Below are positions 25,282 through 33,486 of a DNA stretch of 49,514 bases, piece by piece. Position 1 is the stretch's first letter. Every line of letters begins with the position of its first letter. The notes below the pieces were generated by a model. It made no database searches. It was not told the DNA's origin and saw only the letters and a program-made list of their open reading frames with translations. The translations under genes and the position numbers were made by a program. The stretch spans positions 1 through 49,514 of the forward strand of contig JAJVHW010000072.1 in NCBI GenBank assembly GCA_022072415.1, read 5' to 3'. This DNA comes from Planctomycetota bacterium (GTDB taxonomy: Bacteria; Planctomycetota; JAJSAM01; JAJVHW01).

Positions 25282-26606
25282 CCGGCCGCCTCCGGGCGTT
25301 CGCCGCGGTCCTTGCAGCCGCGCTGCTCGCCGCCGGATCGCGCGCGACGGCCCGCGCCGAGGACGCGCCCGCGGAGTGGACGCTGAAGGCCGTGGACTAC
25401 TCGCAGCGGTTCGGGAGCGACGACGAGAAGGCCGAGCATCTGCTCCGGAACGCGAAGGTGACCGTGCTCGCGACGGGCGAGGGCGCGCCCGCTCCGTTCG
25501 AGGTGACGACCGGCGACGACGGGAAGTTCACCGTGCCTCCCGCCGCAGCGACGGCCGCGTCGGTGCAGTTCCTCGTGCCCGAGCCCGACGGCTCGCGCTG
25601 GCCGCGCTACGTCACGCAGGCGATCCGCCCCGGGGAGGGTCCGCGGCCCGACGTCGCCGCGTTCCTGCGGGTCGCGGCCGAGTCGCCCCTCTACGCCGAG
25701 CAGGTCATGCAGCCGATCGTCGCGGTGGACCGCGACCGGCCCAACCCGTACGTGCGACTCCGCTGGATCGCCCTCATCCAGAACCAGACGCCCGAGGTCT
25801 GGTTCGGCAACCGCGCGCAGCCGGACCGCGGCACGCTCCAGGTGCCCCTCCCCGACGGCTTCGAGGTGCTCGGCGTGACGCTCGCCGGCTCGAATCCGCC
25901 GCACACGATCGGCGACGCGCCGGGAGGCGGACGCGAGATCCGGATCTCGGGCCCCGTGTACCCGTCGTTCCGCGGGCCCGACCAGCTCGAGATCACGTTG
26001 ACCGGGCCGTGGCGGGACGGCGGCGAGTGGGACCTCTCGTTCGCCGCGCCTCTTCCGATCGCCACGTACATACTCGTCGCCGAGGAGGGCGCGTTCACGG
26101 TGGACCCCGGCACGTCCCTCCAGGGCGGCGAGCGTCAGGCGGCCCTTGAGGACCGGATCGCGCCGACCGTGATGTGGACCGCGTCGGAGATCCCGGCGGG
26201 AACCGTGCTCTCGTTCCGCGTGCTCCAGGGGCACCGCGTGGACTGGCGGGTCTGGATCACGGTCGGGATCCTCGCCCTCGCGCTGACGGGCGGCGTGCTC
26301 CTCGGCCGCGCGGCAGGGTCCGGACGTGCGGACGCGGCGTCCGATGCGGCGGGCGCGGAGCGCTCCCTGGCGAGCGCGCTCGACGCCGAGGTCGCGGAGC
26401 TGAACGCCCGGCGGAAGCGCGGAGAGATCACCGAGTTCGAGGCGGCGGCGCGAATCGCCGCGCTGCGGAAGTCCGCCGCGGCCGCCGACGGACCAGAGGA
26501 CGAGGTCTCGGCGATCGCCGCGCGTGCGGCCAAGGCGTCGCCGGAGCAGCTCCGCCGCGACGTGGCCCGCCTCGTGGACCTGATCCGCGAGGCCCGCCGG
26601 TCGTGA
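25278..26606 (+). CDS. Novel ccm-operon membrane protein with CcmI-like tail
   Basis: This 442-residue protein has a signal peptide (about 1-27). A large periplasmic region (28-320) looks beta-rich: its first part (VTVLATGEGAPAPFEVTT, DGKFTVPPAA) resembles a carboxypeptidase-regulatory-like fold, and a later part reads GFEVLGVTLAGSNPPHTI. One membrane helix follows (327-343). The cytoplasmic C-terminus (360-400) has LDAEVAELNARRKRGEIT, similar in character to a CcmI coiled coil. No catalytic or heme motif is seen. Its GTGA overlaps with the CcmI-like gene and ccmA place it firmly in the cytochrome maturation operon, so it is probably an accessory factor. It is not a recognised family. Confidence 0.7.
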   Translation: MTGRLRAFAAVLAAALLAAGSRATARAEDAPAEWTLKAVDYSQRFGSDDEKAEHLLRNAKVTVLATGEGAPAPFEVTTGDDGKFTVPPAAATAASVQFLVPEPDGSRWPRYVTQAIRPGEGPRPDVAAFLRVAAESPLYAEQVMQPIVAVDRDRPNPYVRLRWIALIQNQTPEVWFGNRAQPDRGTLQVPLPDGFEVLGVTLAGSNPPHTIGDAPGGGREIRISGPVYPSFRGPDQLEITLTGPWRDGGEWDLSFAAPLPIATYILVAEEGAFTVDPGTSLQGGERQAALEDRIAPTVMWTASEIPAGTVLSFRVLQGHRVDWRVWITVGILALALTGGVLLGRAAGSGRADAASDAAGAERSLASALDAEVAELNARRKRGEITEFEAAARIAALRKSAAAADGPEDEVSAIAARAAKASPEQLRRDVARLVDLIREARRS

Positions 26607-27298
26607 GCGCGCCCGCCGTCTCGGCGCGCGGACTCGCGAAGCGGTTCGGACCGCGCGAGGCGCTCCGGGGGCTCACGTTCGACGCGGAGCCGGGCCGCTG
26701 CCTCGCGGTCGTCGGGCACAACGGCTCGGGGAAGACGACGCTCCTCCGCATCCTCGCGACGCTCTCGCGGGCCGACGCGGGCGAGCTCTCCGTGGCGGGC
26801 CGGTCGCTTCCGAAGGAGAGCGTCGCGGTCCGGGCGCGGATCGGCGTCGTGCTCGACGACGCGCTCCTCCCGTCCGACCTCTCGCTCGCGGAAGGGCTCC
26901 GCATGCACGCGGACCTCCACGGAGTCCCGTCGCCGGAGGCGCGCATCGCGGAGCTCTGCGAGCGGTTCGGCCTCGCGCCGCGGCAGGACGATCCGGTCCG
27001 CACGTTCTCGCGAGGGATGCTCCAGCGCGCCGCGCTCTGCCGCGCGCTCCTCCACGCGCCGGAGCTCCTCCTCCTCGACGAACCCAGCAACGGGCTCGAC
27101 GCGTCGGGCACGGCGCTCCTCGACGCCGAGATCCGCGCCCACTGCGCGCGCGGCGGCGCCGCGGTGCTCGTCACCCACGACCTCGAACGGGTGGCCGCGT
27201 GCGCCGACCGCGCGCTCCACCTCCGGAGCGGTCGGATCGACGCCGACGGCCCGGCCGCCGACGTCATCCGCGCGCTCCGCGGAGGCGCGGCGGCATGA
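26603..27298 (+). CDS. ccmA: Heme ABC exporter ATP-binding subunit CcmA
   Basis: This 231-residue cytoplasmic ATPase drives release of holo-CcmE from the CcmABC(D) complex. Walker A is GHNGSGKTT (38-46), the signature loop is FSRGM (135-139) and Walker B is LLLLDEP (155-161), followed by SNGLD and a switch histidine in VTHDLE. GTG 26603 overlaps the stop of the preceding gene (GTGA), and its own stop overlaps ccmB (ATGA). Identification rests on family pattern plus operon position. Confidence 0.93.
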   Translation: MSAPAVSARGLAKRFGPREALRGLTFDAEPGRCLAVVGHNGSGKTTLLRILATLSRADAGELSVAGRSLPKESVAVRARIGVVLDDALLPSDLSLAEGLRMHADLHGVPSPEARIAELCERFGLAPRQDDPVRTFSRGMLQRAALCRALLHAPELLLLDEPSNGLDASGTALLDAEIRAHCARGGAAVLVTHDLERVAACADRALHLRSGRIDADGPAADVIRALRGGAAA

Positions 27299-27972
27299 CC
27301 GGCTGGCGGGCGTTCTCGACCGTCGTCCGGTGGGACGTGGCCCGCGAGATGCGACGGCGCTCGACGCTGGCGGCGATGGCGGCGACCGCGCTGGTCGTGC
27401 TCTTCGTGCTGTCCTTCGCCGTGGACGCCCGGCGGGCCGACGATCCGCGGATCCGGGCGGGCCTCCTCTGGGTGACGTGGATCCTCGCGGGCGCGGTCGG
27501 CGCCGAACGCGCGTTCCGCGGGGGCCGCGACGCGATGACCGACGGCTTCCTGCTCGCCCCGATCCCCCGCGCGTCGCTGTTCTGGGGGCGCACGGTCTCG
27601 ACGTTCCTGTTCACGACGGCGATGTCGGCGCTCTCGATCCCGGTCTTCCTCGTCCTCTTCGACGCCTCGGTGCCCTCCGCAGGCCTCGCGTGGCTCGCGG
27701 CCGTGTCCCTGCTCGCCCTGCTCGGGATGTCGGCGCTCGGCGTGCTGCTCGCGTCGATGACGTCGTCGGTCCGCGGCGGCGACGTCCTCCTCCGCCTGCT
27801 GATGCTCCCCGTCCTCCTCCCCGCGGTCGCGGCCGCGGTGACCGGGACGGGACAGCTCCTCGGAGGGCAGGATCCGGGCATCCGCCCCGCCGCGCTGCTG
27901 CTCGCGTTCGACCTGACATTCCTCGGGGCCGGACACCTCCTCTTCGACCATGCGGCGGAGGACCGCACGTGA
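27295..27972 (+). CDS. ccmB: Heme exporter permease CcmB
   Basis: This 225-residue inner-membrane protein has about six hydrophobic helices and is the permease partner of CcmA. Conserved features are the early cytoplasmic stretch RWDVAREMRRR, and TDGFLLAPIPRASLFWGR, close to the usual DGxxLxPxxRxxLFxGK. ATG 27295 overlaps the ccmA stop, and its stop overlaps ccmC. Length is typical (about 220). Together with CcmC it loads heme on CcmE. Confidence 0.9.
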   Translation: MTGWRAFSTVVRWDVAREMRRRSTLAAMAATALVVLFVLSFAVDARRADDPRIRAGLLWVTWILAGAVGAERAFRGGRDAMTDGFLLAPIPRASLFWGRTVSTFLFTTAMSALSIPVFLVLFDASVPSAGLAWLAAVSLLALLGMSALGVLLASMTSSVRGGDVLLRLLMLPVLLPAVAAAVTGTGQLLGGQDPGIRPAALLLAFDLTFLGAGHLLFDHAAEDRT

Positions 27973-28763
27973 ACGCGCCCGCAGACATCTCGCATCCCGC
28001 AGGCATGCCGCCTCCCGCAGGCATGCCGCCTGACGACCCCGACGCGGGAGACCGCGGCGGCGCGTATCCTTTCGCGTCGGCGATCCCGTTCGCGGCCCAC
28101 GCCGCGGTCGCGTTCGCGGGCGTCGGGTGGCTTGACCACCTGATCGCGTCGCTCGCGCCGCAGGCGGTGAAGCAGATCGGCACGTCCTACCTGATCCAGT
28201 ACTACCACGTGCCCGCGGCGATCTCGATGTACCTGTTCTTCCTGCTGTGCGCGGTCGCGGGGATCGTCGTCCTCGCCACGGGCTCCCCCGTCTGGGACCG
28301 CCGCGCGCACGCGCTCGGCCTCACGGCGCTGCTCCTCAACGCGATCGTCCTCGGCACGGGGATGGTCTGGGGCAAGACGGCCTGGGGCGTCTGGTGGGAC
28401 TGGGCCGACCCGCGGCTCCTCACGTCGGCCGTGGCGTTCCTGATGTACCTCGGCTACTCGATGCTCCAGGACGCGCTCCGCGACGACCCCCGCCGCGCGA
28501 AGTTCGCCGCGATCTACGGGATCGTCGCGCTGCTGAACCTGCCGCTCGTCCACTACGCGATCAAGTGGTTCGGCACGGCCAGCCACCCGGCCGACGTGAA
28601 GATGAAGACCCCCGAGATCTCGATGACGCTCTCGGTCGCCATGTCCGTCTTCCCCGTGTTCTGGCTGCTCGTCTACCGCTGGGTCCACGACCGCCTCGCG
28701 CTCGCCGCGCGGGCGGAGACGGTGATGGCGCGCCTGCGCCGTCTCGAGGAGGACGTCCGATGA
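27969..28763 (+). CDS. ccmC: Heme transporter/handling protein CcmC
   Basis: This 264-residue inner-membrane protein loads heme onto CcmE. The expected histidines are H80 (YYHVPAAI) and H206 (TASHP). The tryptophan-rich loop reads AWGVWWDWADPRLLTS (138-153), with two more residues than the usual WWxWDxRLTS. The first 35 residues form a polar extension with a duplicated PAGMPP element, coded by an 18-bp tandem repeat. GTG 27969 overlaps the ccmB stop; the internal ATG codons at residues 13 and 19 are alternatives. Its stop overlaps the next gene (ATGA). Confidence 0.9.
   Translation: MNAPADISHPAGMPPPAGMPPDDPDAGDRGGAYPFASAIPFAAHAAVAFAGVGWLDHLIASLAPQAVKQIGTSYLIQYYHVPAAISMYLFFLLCAVAGIVVLATGSPVWDRRAHALGLTALLLNAIVLGTGMVWGKTAWGVWWDWADPRLLTSAVAFLMYLGYSMLQDALRDDPRRAKFAAIYGIVALLNLPLVHYAIKWFGTASHPADVKMKTPEISMTLSVAMSVFPVFWLLVYRWVHDRLALAARAETVMARLRRLEEDVR
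27995..28030 (+). repeat. 18-bp tandem duplication in 5' end of ccmC
   Basis: Two identical 18-bp units (27995-28012 and 28013-28030) encode the doubled PAGMPP element. The repeat is in frame, so a change of copy number would alter the protein by six residues. It lies in the non-conserved N-terminal extension. Confidence 0.8.
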
Positions 28764-28993
28764 ACGCATCCCGCGCCGCGCTCGCCGCGCTCGTGCTCGC
28801 CGCCACCGCCGCGCCCGCCGCCGCCGAGGACGGCGCGGCCGGAGACCCCCACCGGTGGGCTCTCTGGACGAGCTGCACCGTGGTCTTCGCGCTGCTCACG
28901 GCGTTCCTCGTGTGGACGCACCGCCGCACGCAGGCCGACGTCCGCCGCCTCGAGTCCGCGGAGGAGCGCCTCTCGCGCCTCGAGAAGAAGTAG
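28760..28993 (+). CDS. CcmD-like small membrane protein
   Basis: This 77-residue protein has a signal-like segment (1-23) and one membrane helix (about 33-52, TSCTVVFALLTAFLVW), then a charged helical tail ending in Lys-Lys. Small CcmD proteins of similar form help release holo-CcmE from CcmABC. Its ATG overlaps the ccmC stop. Assignment relies on size, topology and place at the end of the ccm operon. Confidence 0.7.
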   Translation: MNASRAALAALVLAATAAPAAAEDGAAGDPHRWALWTSCTVVFALLTAFLVWTHRRTQADVRRLESAEERLSRLEKK

Positions 28994-29013
28994 GGCGCAC
29001 CCGGCTACTTCTT
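28985..29013. terminator. Bidirectional terminator built from two gene ends
   Basis: AAGAAGTAG (28985-28993) and CTACTTCTT (29005-29013) form a 9-bp stem with an 11-nt loop. Both arms are coding ends: each neighbour finishes Lys-Lys-TAG, so the convergent genes share a terminator within their last codons. Confidence 0.6.
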
Positions 29014-29982
29014 GCGGGCGAGGACGTACTCGGCGATCCGCTCGAGGGTCCCGCGGGCCGGCGAGGCCGGGATCACGGAGAGCCCCGCGAGTCCGTCGGC
29101 GACGAAACGCTCGGCGCGCGCGCGCGCGGCGTCCACGGAGCCCGAGCGGAGCACGGCGGCGCGGATCATCGGCGCTTCCTCGCGGCCCCGGCCCGACTCG
29201 AGCGCGGCGCGCACGGCCGCGACGTCCCCCGACGGCCCGTTCCGCAGGAAGTGGATGAGCGGCAGCGTCATCTTCCGCCGTTCGAGGTCGGTGCCGAGGG
29301 ACTTCCCGACGACCGCCTCGTCGCCCACGAGGTCGAGCACGTCGTCGATCACCTGGAACGCCATCCCGAGCGCGCAGCCGTACGCCGCGAGCGCCTTCAC
29401 CTGCCCGTCGGAACCGCCCGCGTAGTAGGCGCCGACGTGGCACGACGCCGCGTAGAGGATCGCCGTCTTCTTCTCGATGATCTCGAGGTACGTCCCCTCC
29501 GCGAGGTCGAGGTTCCCGCGCTCGTGGACCTGCAGCATCTCGCCCTGGCAGACGGACCGCGTCACGTGGGCGAGGTACTCCGCCGCCATCCGGTCGGAGA
29601 GCGACGCGGCCTCCGCGTAGGCGCTCGCGAGGAGGAAGTCGCCGAGCAGGACGGCGATCTCGTGCCCCTCCATCCGGTGGAGCGTCTCGCGCCCGCGGCG
29701 GATCAGCGCGCCGTCGAGGATGTCGTCGTGGACGAGCGTCGCCGTGTGGATGAGCTCCACGACCGCGCCGAGACGCGCATGCACGTCCCCCGTCCGGGAC
29801 GGGTCCACGGCGCGGCCGGAGAGGAGCACCATCGCCGGGCGGAGCCGCTTCCCGCCGAACCCGCGCACGTGCTCCACGAGCTTCTGGACGTACCCCGCGG
29901 GGGCGGCGGCGACGCGCTCGATCGCGTTCTCGACCCGCGCCACGTCGGGCGCGATCTCGTCGAGGAGATCCTGCGTCGTCAT
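29005..29982 (-). CDS. Polyprenyl diphosphate synthase
   Basis: This 325-residue enzyme condenses isopentenyl diphosphate onto allylic chains to make the quinone side chain or another long polyprenyl. The first aspartate-rich motif is DDILD (86-90) and the second DDVLD (213-217), with GKRLRP (44-49) at the usual position. The GKSLGTDLERRKMTLPLIHF stretch is typical of trans-prenyl chain makers such as octaprenyl synthase. ATG 29982 is used here; GTG 30003 is an alternative, 10 nt after a TAGCCT hexamer. No obvious Shine-Dalgarno precedes either start. Chain length is not predictable. Confidence 0.93.
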   Translation of the reverse strand: MTTQDLLDEIAPDVARVENAIERVAAAPAGYVQKLVEHVRGFGGKRLRPAMVLLSGRAVDPSRTGDVHARLGAVVELIHTATLVHDDILDGALIRRGRETLHRMEGHEIAVLLGDFLLASAYAEAASLSDRMAAEYLAHVTRSVCQGEMLQVHERGNLDLAEGTYLEIIEKKTAILYAASCHVGAYYAGGSDGQVKALAAYGCALGMAFQVIDDVLDLVGDEAVVGKSLGTDLERRKMTLPLIHFLRNGPSGDVAAVRAALESGRGREEAPMIRAAVLRSGSVDAARARAERFVADGLAGLSVIPASPARGTLERIAEYVLARKK

Positions 29983-30013
29983 CGGTTCGTGCGGGGCGCC
30001 CACGGAAGGCCGG

Positions 30014-30019
30014 AGGCTA
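30014..30019 (-). promoter_or_regulatory. Putative -10 hexamer (TAGCCT) for polyprenyl synthase gene
   Basis: TAGCCT on the minus strand lies 10 nt before the alternative GTG start (30003) and 31 nt before ATG 29982. It may mark a near-leaderless start. Confidence 0.3.
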
Positions 30020-30030
30020 CCCGGGAACCG

Positions 30031-30462
30031 TCATTTCCAATCGAACGACGTGACGACGAACCCCTCCGACCGCTCCTCCGCGGCGATCCGCACCGTGACG
30101 CGCCCGAGGGGGTGGAGGACCGGCCCCACGTCCACGGTCAGCTCGGCCGTCCCCGAAGCGGGGAACGTGCCTGTCGCCTCCGCCGCGCGGATCTCGCTGC
30201 CCGTGATCCGGACGCCGGAGATCCCCGCCTTCCTCCACGCCGCGAGGTCCGCGGCGAGCGCGTCCTTCCCGCGCCCTCCGCGATAGACGAGCGCGTCGGC
30301 GAACCGCGCGAGGAACTCCGCGTCGCGGCCCGCGTCGAAGTCGTCGCGCGCGGCGTCGATCGCGTCGGCCAGACGGTCCCCGGCCGAGCGGCACGAGCGG
30401 GACGCCGCGAGGATCAGCGCGAGCGACGCCACGACCGCGCCCGCCGCGAGACCCGCGCGCAT
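30031..30462 (-). CDS. Small secreted protein of unknown function, possibly NTF2-like
   Basis: This 143-residue protein has an N-terminal membrane or signal segment (about 4-20) with a cysteine at LILAASRSC. The rest suggests an alpha/beta fold: helices DAIDAARDDFDAGRDAEFLA and AALAADLAAWRKAG-type repeats, then beta strands up to VTSFDWK. This order is reminiscent of NTF2/SnoaL-like domains, but only by pattern. ATG 30462 overlaps the stop of the upstream gene (ATGA). No catalytic residues can be named. Confidence 0.6.
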   Translation of the reverse strand: MRAGLAAGAVVASLALILAASRSCRSAGDRLADAIDAARDDFDAGRDAEFLARFADALVYRGGRGKDALAADLAAWRKAGISGVRITGSEIRAAEATGTFPASGTAELTVDVGPVLHPLGRVTVRIAAEERSEGFVVTSFDWK

Positions 30463-30932
30463 CAGCGGTCCTTCGGCGCGGCCGCCGCGTCCCCCTTCGA
30501 CCACGACCGCCTGCTTCCCTCCCACCACGCCTTCCACACGCCGGGATCGGCTGCGAAGTTCTGGCCGGTGAGGCGCCGGAGGTGCTCCACGGCGATCCGC
30601 TTCGACGCGTCGTCGCCGCCTTCGAGGGACCTCATCAGGATCTCGATGGCCTCGCGGTCGCGCCGGTAGTCCTTCCCGTAGAGGAGCTGGTGCATCGTCT
30701 CGAGGAGCTCGGCCTGCTGGACCCGCATCTGGTTCTTCTCGAAGCTGAGCGCCGCGAGGAGGAAGAAGCCGCAGCCCAGGGCCACCGCGTGGACGGTCCG
30801 CCCCTCGAACCCCCACACGTCGCGCCCGCCGTTCCACCAGAGGAAGACGCCTGCCGCCGCGATCAGGCACGCCGTGAGACGCGACGTCACCCACGACGTG
30901 GCGGTCAGGTCCTGTCGTCCGGGGTCGGCCAT
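30462..30932 (-). CDS. Two-helix membrane protein with planctomycete-like C-terminal motif
   Basis: This 156-residue protein has two membrane segments (about 17-33 and 47-63) and a cytoplasmic helical region (65-125). A C-terminal motif LRRLTGQNFAADPGVWKAWW is of the kind found with HEAT repeats in planctomycete proteins, and a similar piece occurs in the vWA/HEAT protein at 35989 (ITGKRFGADPRAWERE). ATG 30932 is preceded by TACCCT at 6 nt, so it may be leaderless. It is translationally coupled to the next gene. The role is unknown. Confidence 0.65.
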   Translation of the reverse strand: MADPGRQDLTATSWVTSRLTACLIAAAGVFLWWNGGRDVWGFEGRTVHAVALGCGFFLLAALSFEKNQMRVQQAELLETMHQLLYGKDYRRDREAIEILMRSLEGGDDASKRIAVEHLRRLTGQNFAADPGVWKAWWEGSRRSWSKGDAAAAPKDR

Positions 30933-30938
30933 GCGCGA

Positions 30939-30944
30939 AGGGTA
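30939..30944 (-). promoter_or_regulatory. Leaderless -10 hexamer (TACCCT)
   Basis: TACCCT on the minus strand ends 6 nt before ATG 30932, with no Shine-Dalgarno. It matches the spacing seen at other leaderless starts here. Confidence 0.45.
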
Positions 30945-30998
30945 CCCGACGGGGGATCGGATCGGTGCGGCCCGCCCGGGGCCGCCGCGTCACACGCG

Positions 30999-31199
30999 TC
31001 AGCCGCCGCCCGCGCCGCCTCCCGCGCCGCCGCCCGCGAGCGATCGGCCGGTCATGACCAGCAGGAACCCGATCCCGGCGACGACCAGTTCCGTGCCGAG
31101 GTCGTCGCGGACCACGCCCCAGACGAGCCCCGCGAGCATCACGAGGAGCCCGATCGCGAAGAGCGCGCGTCCGAGAGCCGGCTTCGGCGCGTTCGGCAC
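30999..31199 (-). CDS. Small two-helix membrane protein with glycine-rich tail
   Basis: This 66-residue protein has two hydrophobic segments (about 11-28 and 36-52, LFAIGLLVMLAGLVWGVV and VVAGIGFLLVMTG) and a GGGAGGGAGGG tail. GTG 31199 lies 7 nt after the sucD stop, so it may be the last gene of the suc operon. The Shine-Dalgarno is weak. The amino-acid pattern, rather than length, argues that this is a real gene. No function can be assigned. Confidence 0.5.
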   Translation of the reverse strand: MPNAPKPALGRALFAIGLLVMLAGLVWGVVRDDLGTELVVAGIGFLLVMTGRSLAGGGAGGGAGGG

Positions 31200-31206
31200 G
31201 GTCCGT

Positions 31207-32118
31207 TCAGACCGGGTCGAGCGACGACGCGGGCGCGAGCCCGCGGTCCACCATGAGCCGCAGGATCGTGACCGCCATGTCGGCCGGAGACTCGGCCACG
31301 GCGATCCCGGCCTCGCGGAGCGCGGCCTTCTTCTCGGCCGCGGTGCCCTTCCCGCCCGAGATGATGGCGCCCGCGTGCCCCATGCGCTTTCCCGGGGGCG
31401 CCGTCGCCCCCGCGATGAACGCCGCGCACGGCTTCCTCGTCCCGCTCGCCTTGTAGAACGCCGCGGCCGACTCCTCGCTCGTGCCGCCGATCTCGCCCAT
31501 CATCAGGATCGCGTCCGTACCCGGGTCGTCGATGAAGAGGCGGAGCGCGTCGGTGTGCGACGTGCCGACCACGGGATCGCCGCCGATCCCGATGCAGGTG
31601 CTCTGCCCGACGCCGCGCGCCGAGAGCTGCCAGACCGCCTCGTAGGTGAGCGTGCCGCTCCGCGACACGACGCCGACCCGGCCCGGCTTGTGGATGTAGC
31701 CCGGCATGATCCCGACCTTGCACTCGCCCGGCGTGATGATGCCCGGGCAGTTCGGCCCGATCAGCCGCGTCCTCGTGCGGTCGAGGAACGTCTTGATCCG
31801 CACCTCGTCCACGGCGGGGATGCCCTCGGTGATGCACACGACGAGCGGCACGCCCGCGTCGGCCGACTCCATCACCGCGTCGGCGGCGAAGGGCGGCGGC
31901 ACGAACACCATCGACACGTCGGCGCCGGTCTCGCGGACCGCCTTCTCCACCGTGTCGAAGACCGGGATGCCCTCGTGCGTCGTGCCGCCCTTGCCGGGGA
32001 CGACGCCCGCGACGACCTGCGTGCCGTACGCCTTGCACTGCGCCGCGTGGAACGCGCCCGCGGAGCCGGTGAGCCCCTGGACGAGGATGCGCGAGTTCTT
32101 GTGGACGAGCACCGACAT
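31207..32118 (-). CDS. sucD: Succinyl-CoA ligase alpha subunit
   Basis: This 303-residue TCA-cycle subunit forms succinate and ATP or GTP from succinyl-CoA together with SucC. The CoA-binding N-terminal region has [19 protein letters not shown], and a second motif is [14 protein letters not shown]. The phosphorylated histidine is H248 in [19 protein letters not shown] 32118 lies 2 nt after the sucC stop. The sequence is intact and full length. Confidence 0.97.
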   Translation of the reverse strand: MSVLVHKNSRILVQGLTGSAGAFHAAQCKAYGTQVVAGVVPGKGGTTHEGIPVFDTVEKAVRETGADVSMVFVPPPFAADAVMESADAGVPLVVCITEGIPAVDEVRIKTFLDRTRTRLIGPNCPGIITPGECKVGIMPGYIHKPGRVGVVSRSGTLTYEAVWQLSARGVGQSTCIGIGGDPVVGTSHTDALRLFIDDPGTDAILMMGEIGGTSEESAAAFYKASGTRKPCAAFIAGATAPPGKRMGHAGAIISGGKGTAAEKKAALREAGIAVAESPADMAVTILRLMVDRGLAPASSLDPV

Positions 32119-32120
32119 GT

Positions 32121-33287
32121 TCAGGCCCCCTTCGCCGCGGCGACGACCTTGAGCGCCGCGTCCGTCATGTCCTTCGCCACGGTCAGCCGGAGCCCGCTCT
32201 CCGCGAGGATCTGCCGGCCGCGCTCGACGTTCGTCCCTTCGAGGCGGACAACCAGCGGCACCTTCATGCCGATCTCGCGCGCCGCGGCGACGACGCCCTC
32301 GGCCAGCACGTCGCACTTCATGATCCCGCCGAAGATGTTCACGAGGATCGCCTTCACCTGCGGGTCGGCGAGGATGATCTTGAACGCCTCCGTGACCTTC
32401 TCCTTCGACGCGCCCCCGCCCACGTCGAGGAAGTTGGCGGGGCCCCCGCCGTGGTGCTTCACGATGTCCATCGTGGCCATCGCGAGGCCCGCGCCGTTGA
32501 CGAGGCAGCCGATCGTGCCGTCGAGCGGGATGTACGCGAGGTCGAGTTCCTTCGCGCGCTGCTCGGTCGGGTCCATCTCGGACCGGTCTTCGGCCGCGGC
32601 GAGGTCCTTCTGGCGGTAGCCGGCGTTCTCGTCGATCGCCATCTTGGCGTCGAGGGCGACCAGCTTCCCGTCCTTGGTGACGCAGAGCGGGTTCACCTCG
32701 AGCAGCGAGCAGTCGCGCTGCACGAACGCGCGGCAGAGCGCCTGCAGGAGGGCGACCGTCTGCCCCATGAGCGGCCCGGTCAGGTCGAGCGCGAACGCGA
32801 CCTGGCGCGCCTGGAACGCGGCCAGCCCCTCGTCTGCGCGGAAGTGGACCTTCCGGATCGCGGACGGGTCGCGCGCGGCGACCTCCTCGATCTCGACGCC
32901 GCCCTCCTTGCACGCCATCAGCACCGGCAGGCCGACCGAACGGTCCAGCGTGACCGCCACGTAGTGCTCGCGGGCGATGTCGCACGCCGCCGTGACGAGC
33001 ACCTTCCGGACGATCACCCCGTCGGGCCCCGTCTGCGGCGACACGAGCTTCATCCCGAGGATCTTCGCGCCCTTCTCGCGCGCCTCGGCCGGTCCGGCCG
33101 CGAGCTTCACGCCGCCCGCCTTGCCGCGCCCTCCGGCGTGGACCTGCGCCTTCACGACGACGAGCCCGCCGCCGAGGTCCTTCGCCGCCTTCTCGCACTC
33201 GTCGGCCGTGGTGCACACCGCCCCGGGCAGCGTCGCCACGCCGAACGCGCGGAGCGCGTCCTTCGCCTGGTACTCGTGGAGCTTCAT
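32121..33287 (-). CDS. sucC: Succinyl-CoA ligase beta subunit
   Basis: This 388-residue ADP-forming-type subunit carries the ATP-grasp nucleotide-binding domain and the succinate site. Family features are [37 protein letters not shown] and [15 protein letters not shown], and the C-terminal domain starts near [18 protein letters not shown] 33287 has GAGGA about 6-7 nt upstream. It leads the sucC-sucD pair, with a promoter-like hexamer and a leader palindrome upstream. Confidence 0.97.
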   Translation of the reverse strand: MKLHEYQAKDALRAFGVATLPGAVCTTADECEKAAKDLGGGLVVVKAQVHAGGRGKAGGVKLAAGPAEAREKGAKILGMKLVSPQTGPDGVIVRKVLVTAACDIAREHYVAVTLDRSVGLPVLMACKEGGVEIEEVAARDPSAIRKVHFRADEGLAAFQARQVAFALDLTGPLMGQTVALLQALCRAFVQRDCSLLEVNPLCVTKDGKLVALDAKMAIDENAGYRQKDLAAAEDRSEMDPTEQRAKELDLAYIPLDGTIGCLVNGAGLAMATMDIVKHHGGGPANFLDVGGGASKEKVTEAFKIILADPQVKAILVNIFGGIMKCDVLAEGVVAAAREIGMKVPLVVRLEGTNVERGRQILAESGLRLTVAKDMTDAALKVVAAAKGA

Positions 33288-33311
33288 CCGTGTCCTCTCG
33301 CGCTCGCGCCG

Positions 33312-33345
33312 GCGCCGCCCGACCCCGACGTCGGGGCGGCGGCGC
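33312..33345 (-). other. Leader palindrome of sucC
   Basis: A nested inverted repeat: 33312-33319 pairs with 33338-33345, and inside it CCCCGAC (33323-33329) abuts GTCGGGG (33330-33336). It lies between the putative -10 and the sucC start. It could be a binding site or a leader stem; no known family is recognised. Confidence 0.35.
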
Positions 33346-33359
33346 TGCCGAAAGGGGCG

Positions 33360-33365
33360 ATCCTA
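33360..33365 (-). promoter_or_regulatory. Putative -10 hexamer (TAGGAT) for sucCD
   Basis: TAGGAT on the minus strand, 73 nt before the sucC ATG, with a Shine-Dalgarno present downstream. Confidence 0.35.
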
Positions 33366-33414
33366 CGCAGCCCCCCGAGGATTCTCCCGTGGCGCCGGAG
33401 GGTGCGCGACCGGC

Positions 33415-33420
33415 TAGACT
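33415..33420 (+). promoter_or_regulatory. Putative -10 hexamer (TAGACT) for lipoprotein gene
   Basis: TAGACT on the plus strand, 66 nt before ATG 33487, which has GAGGAGG upstream. No clear -35 is seen. Confidence 0.35.
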
Positions 33421-33486
33421 CCGCTCCGAACACCCCGCCGTCCGCCGACCTGGCACGGGCGGCGCGGATCGAGAGGAGGACATCCC

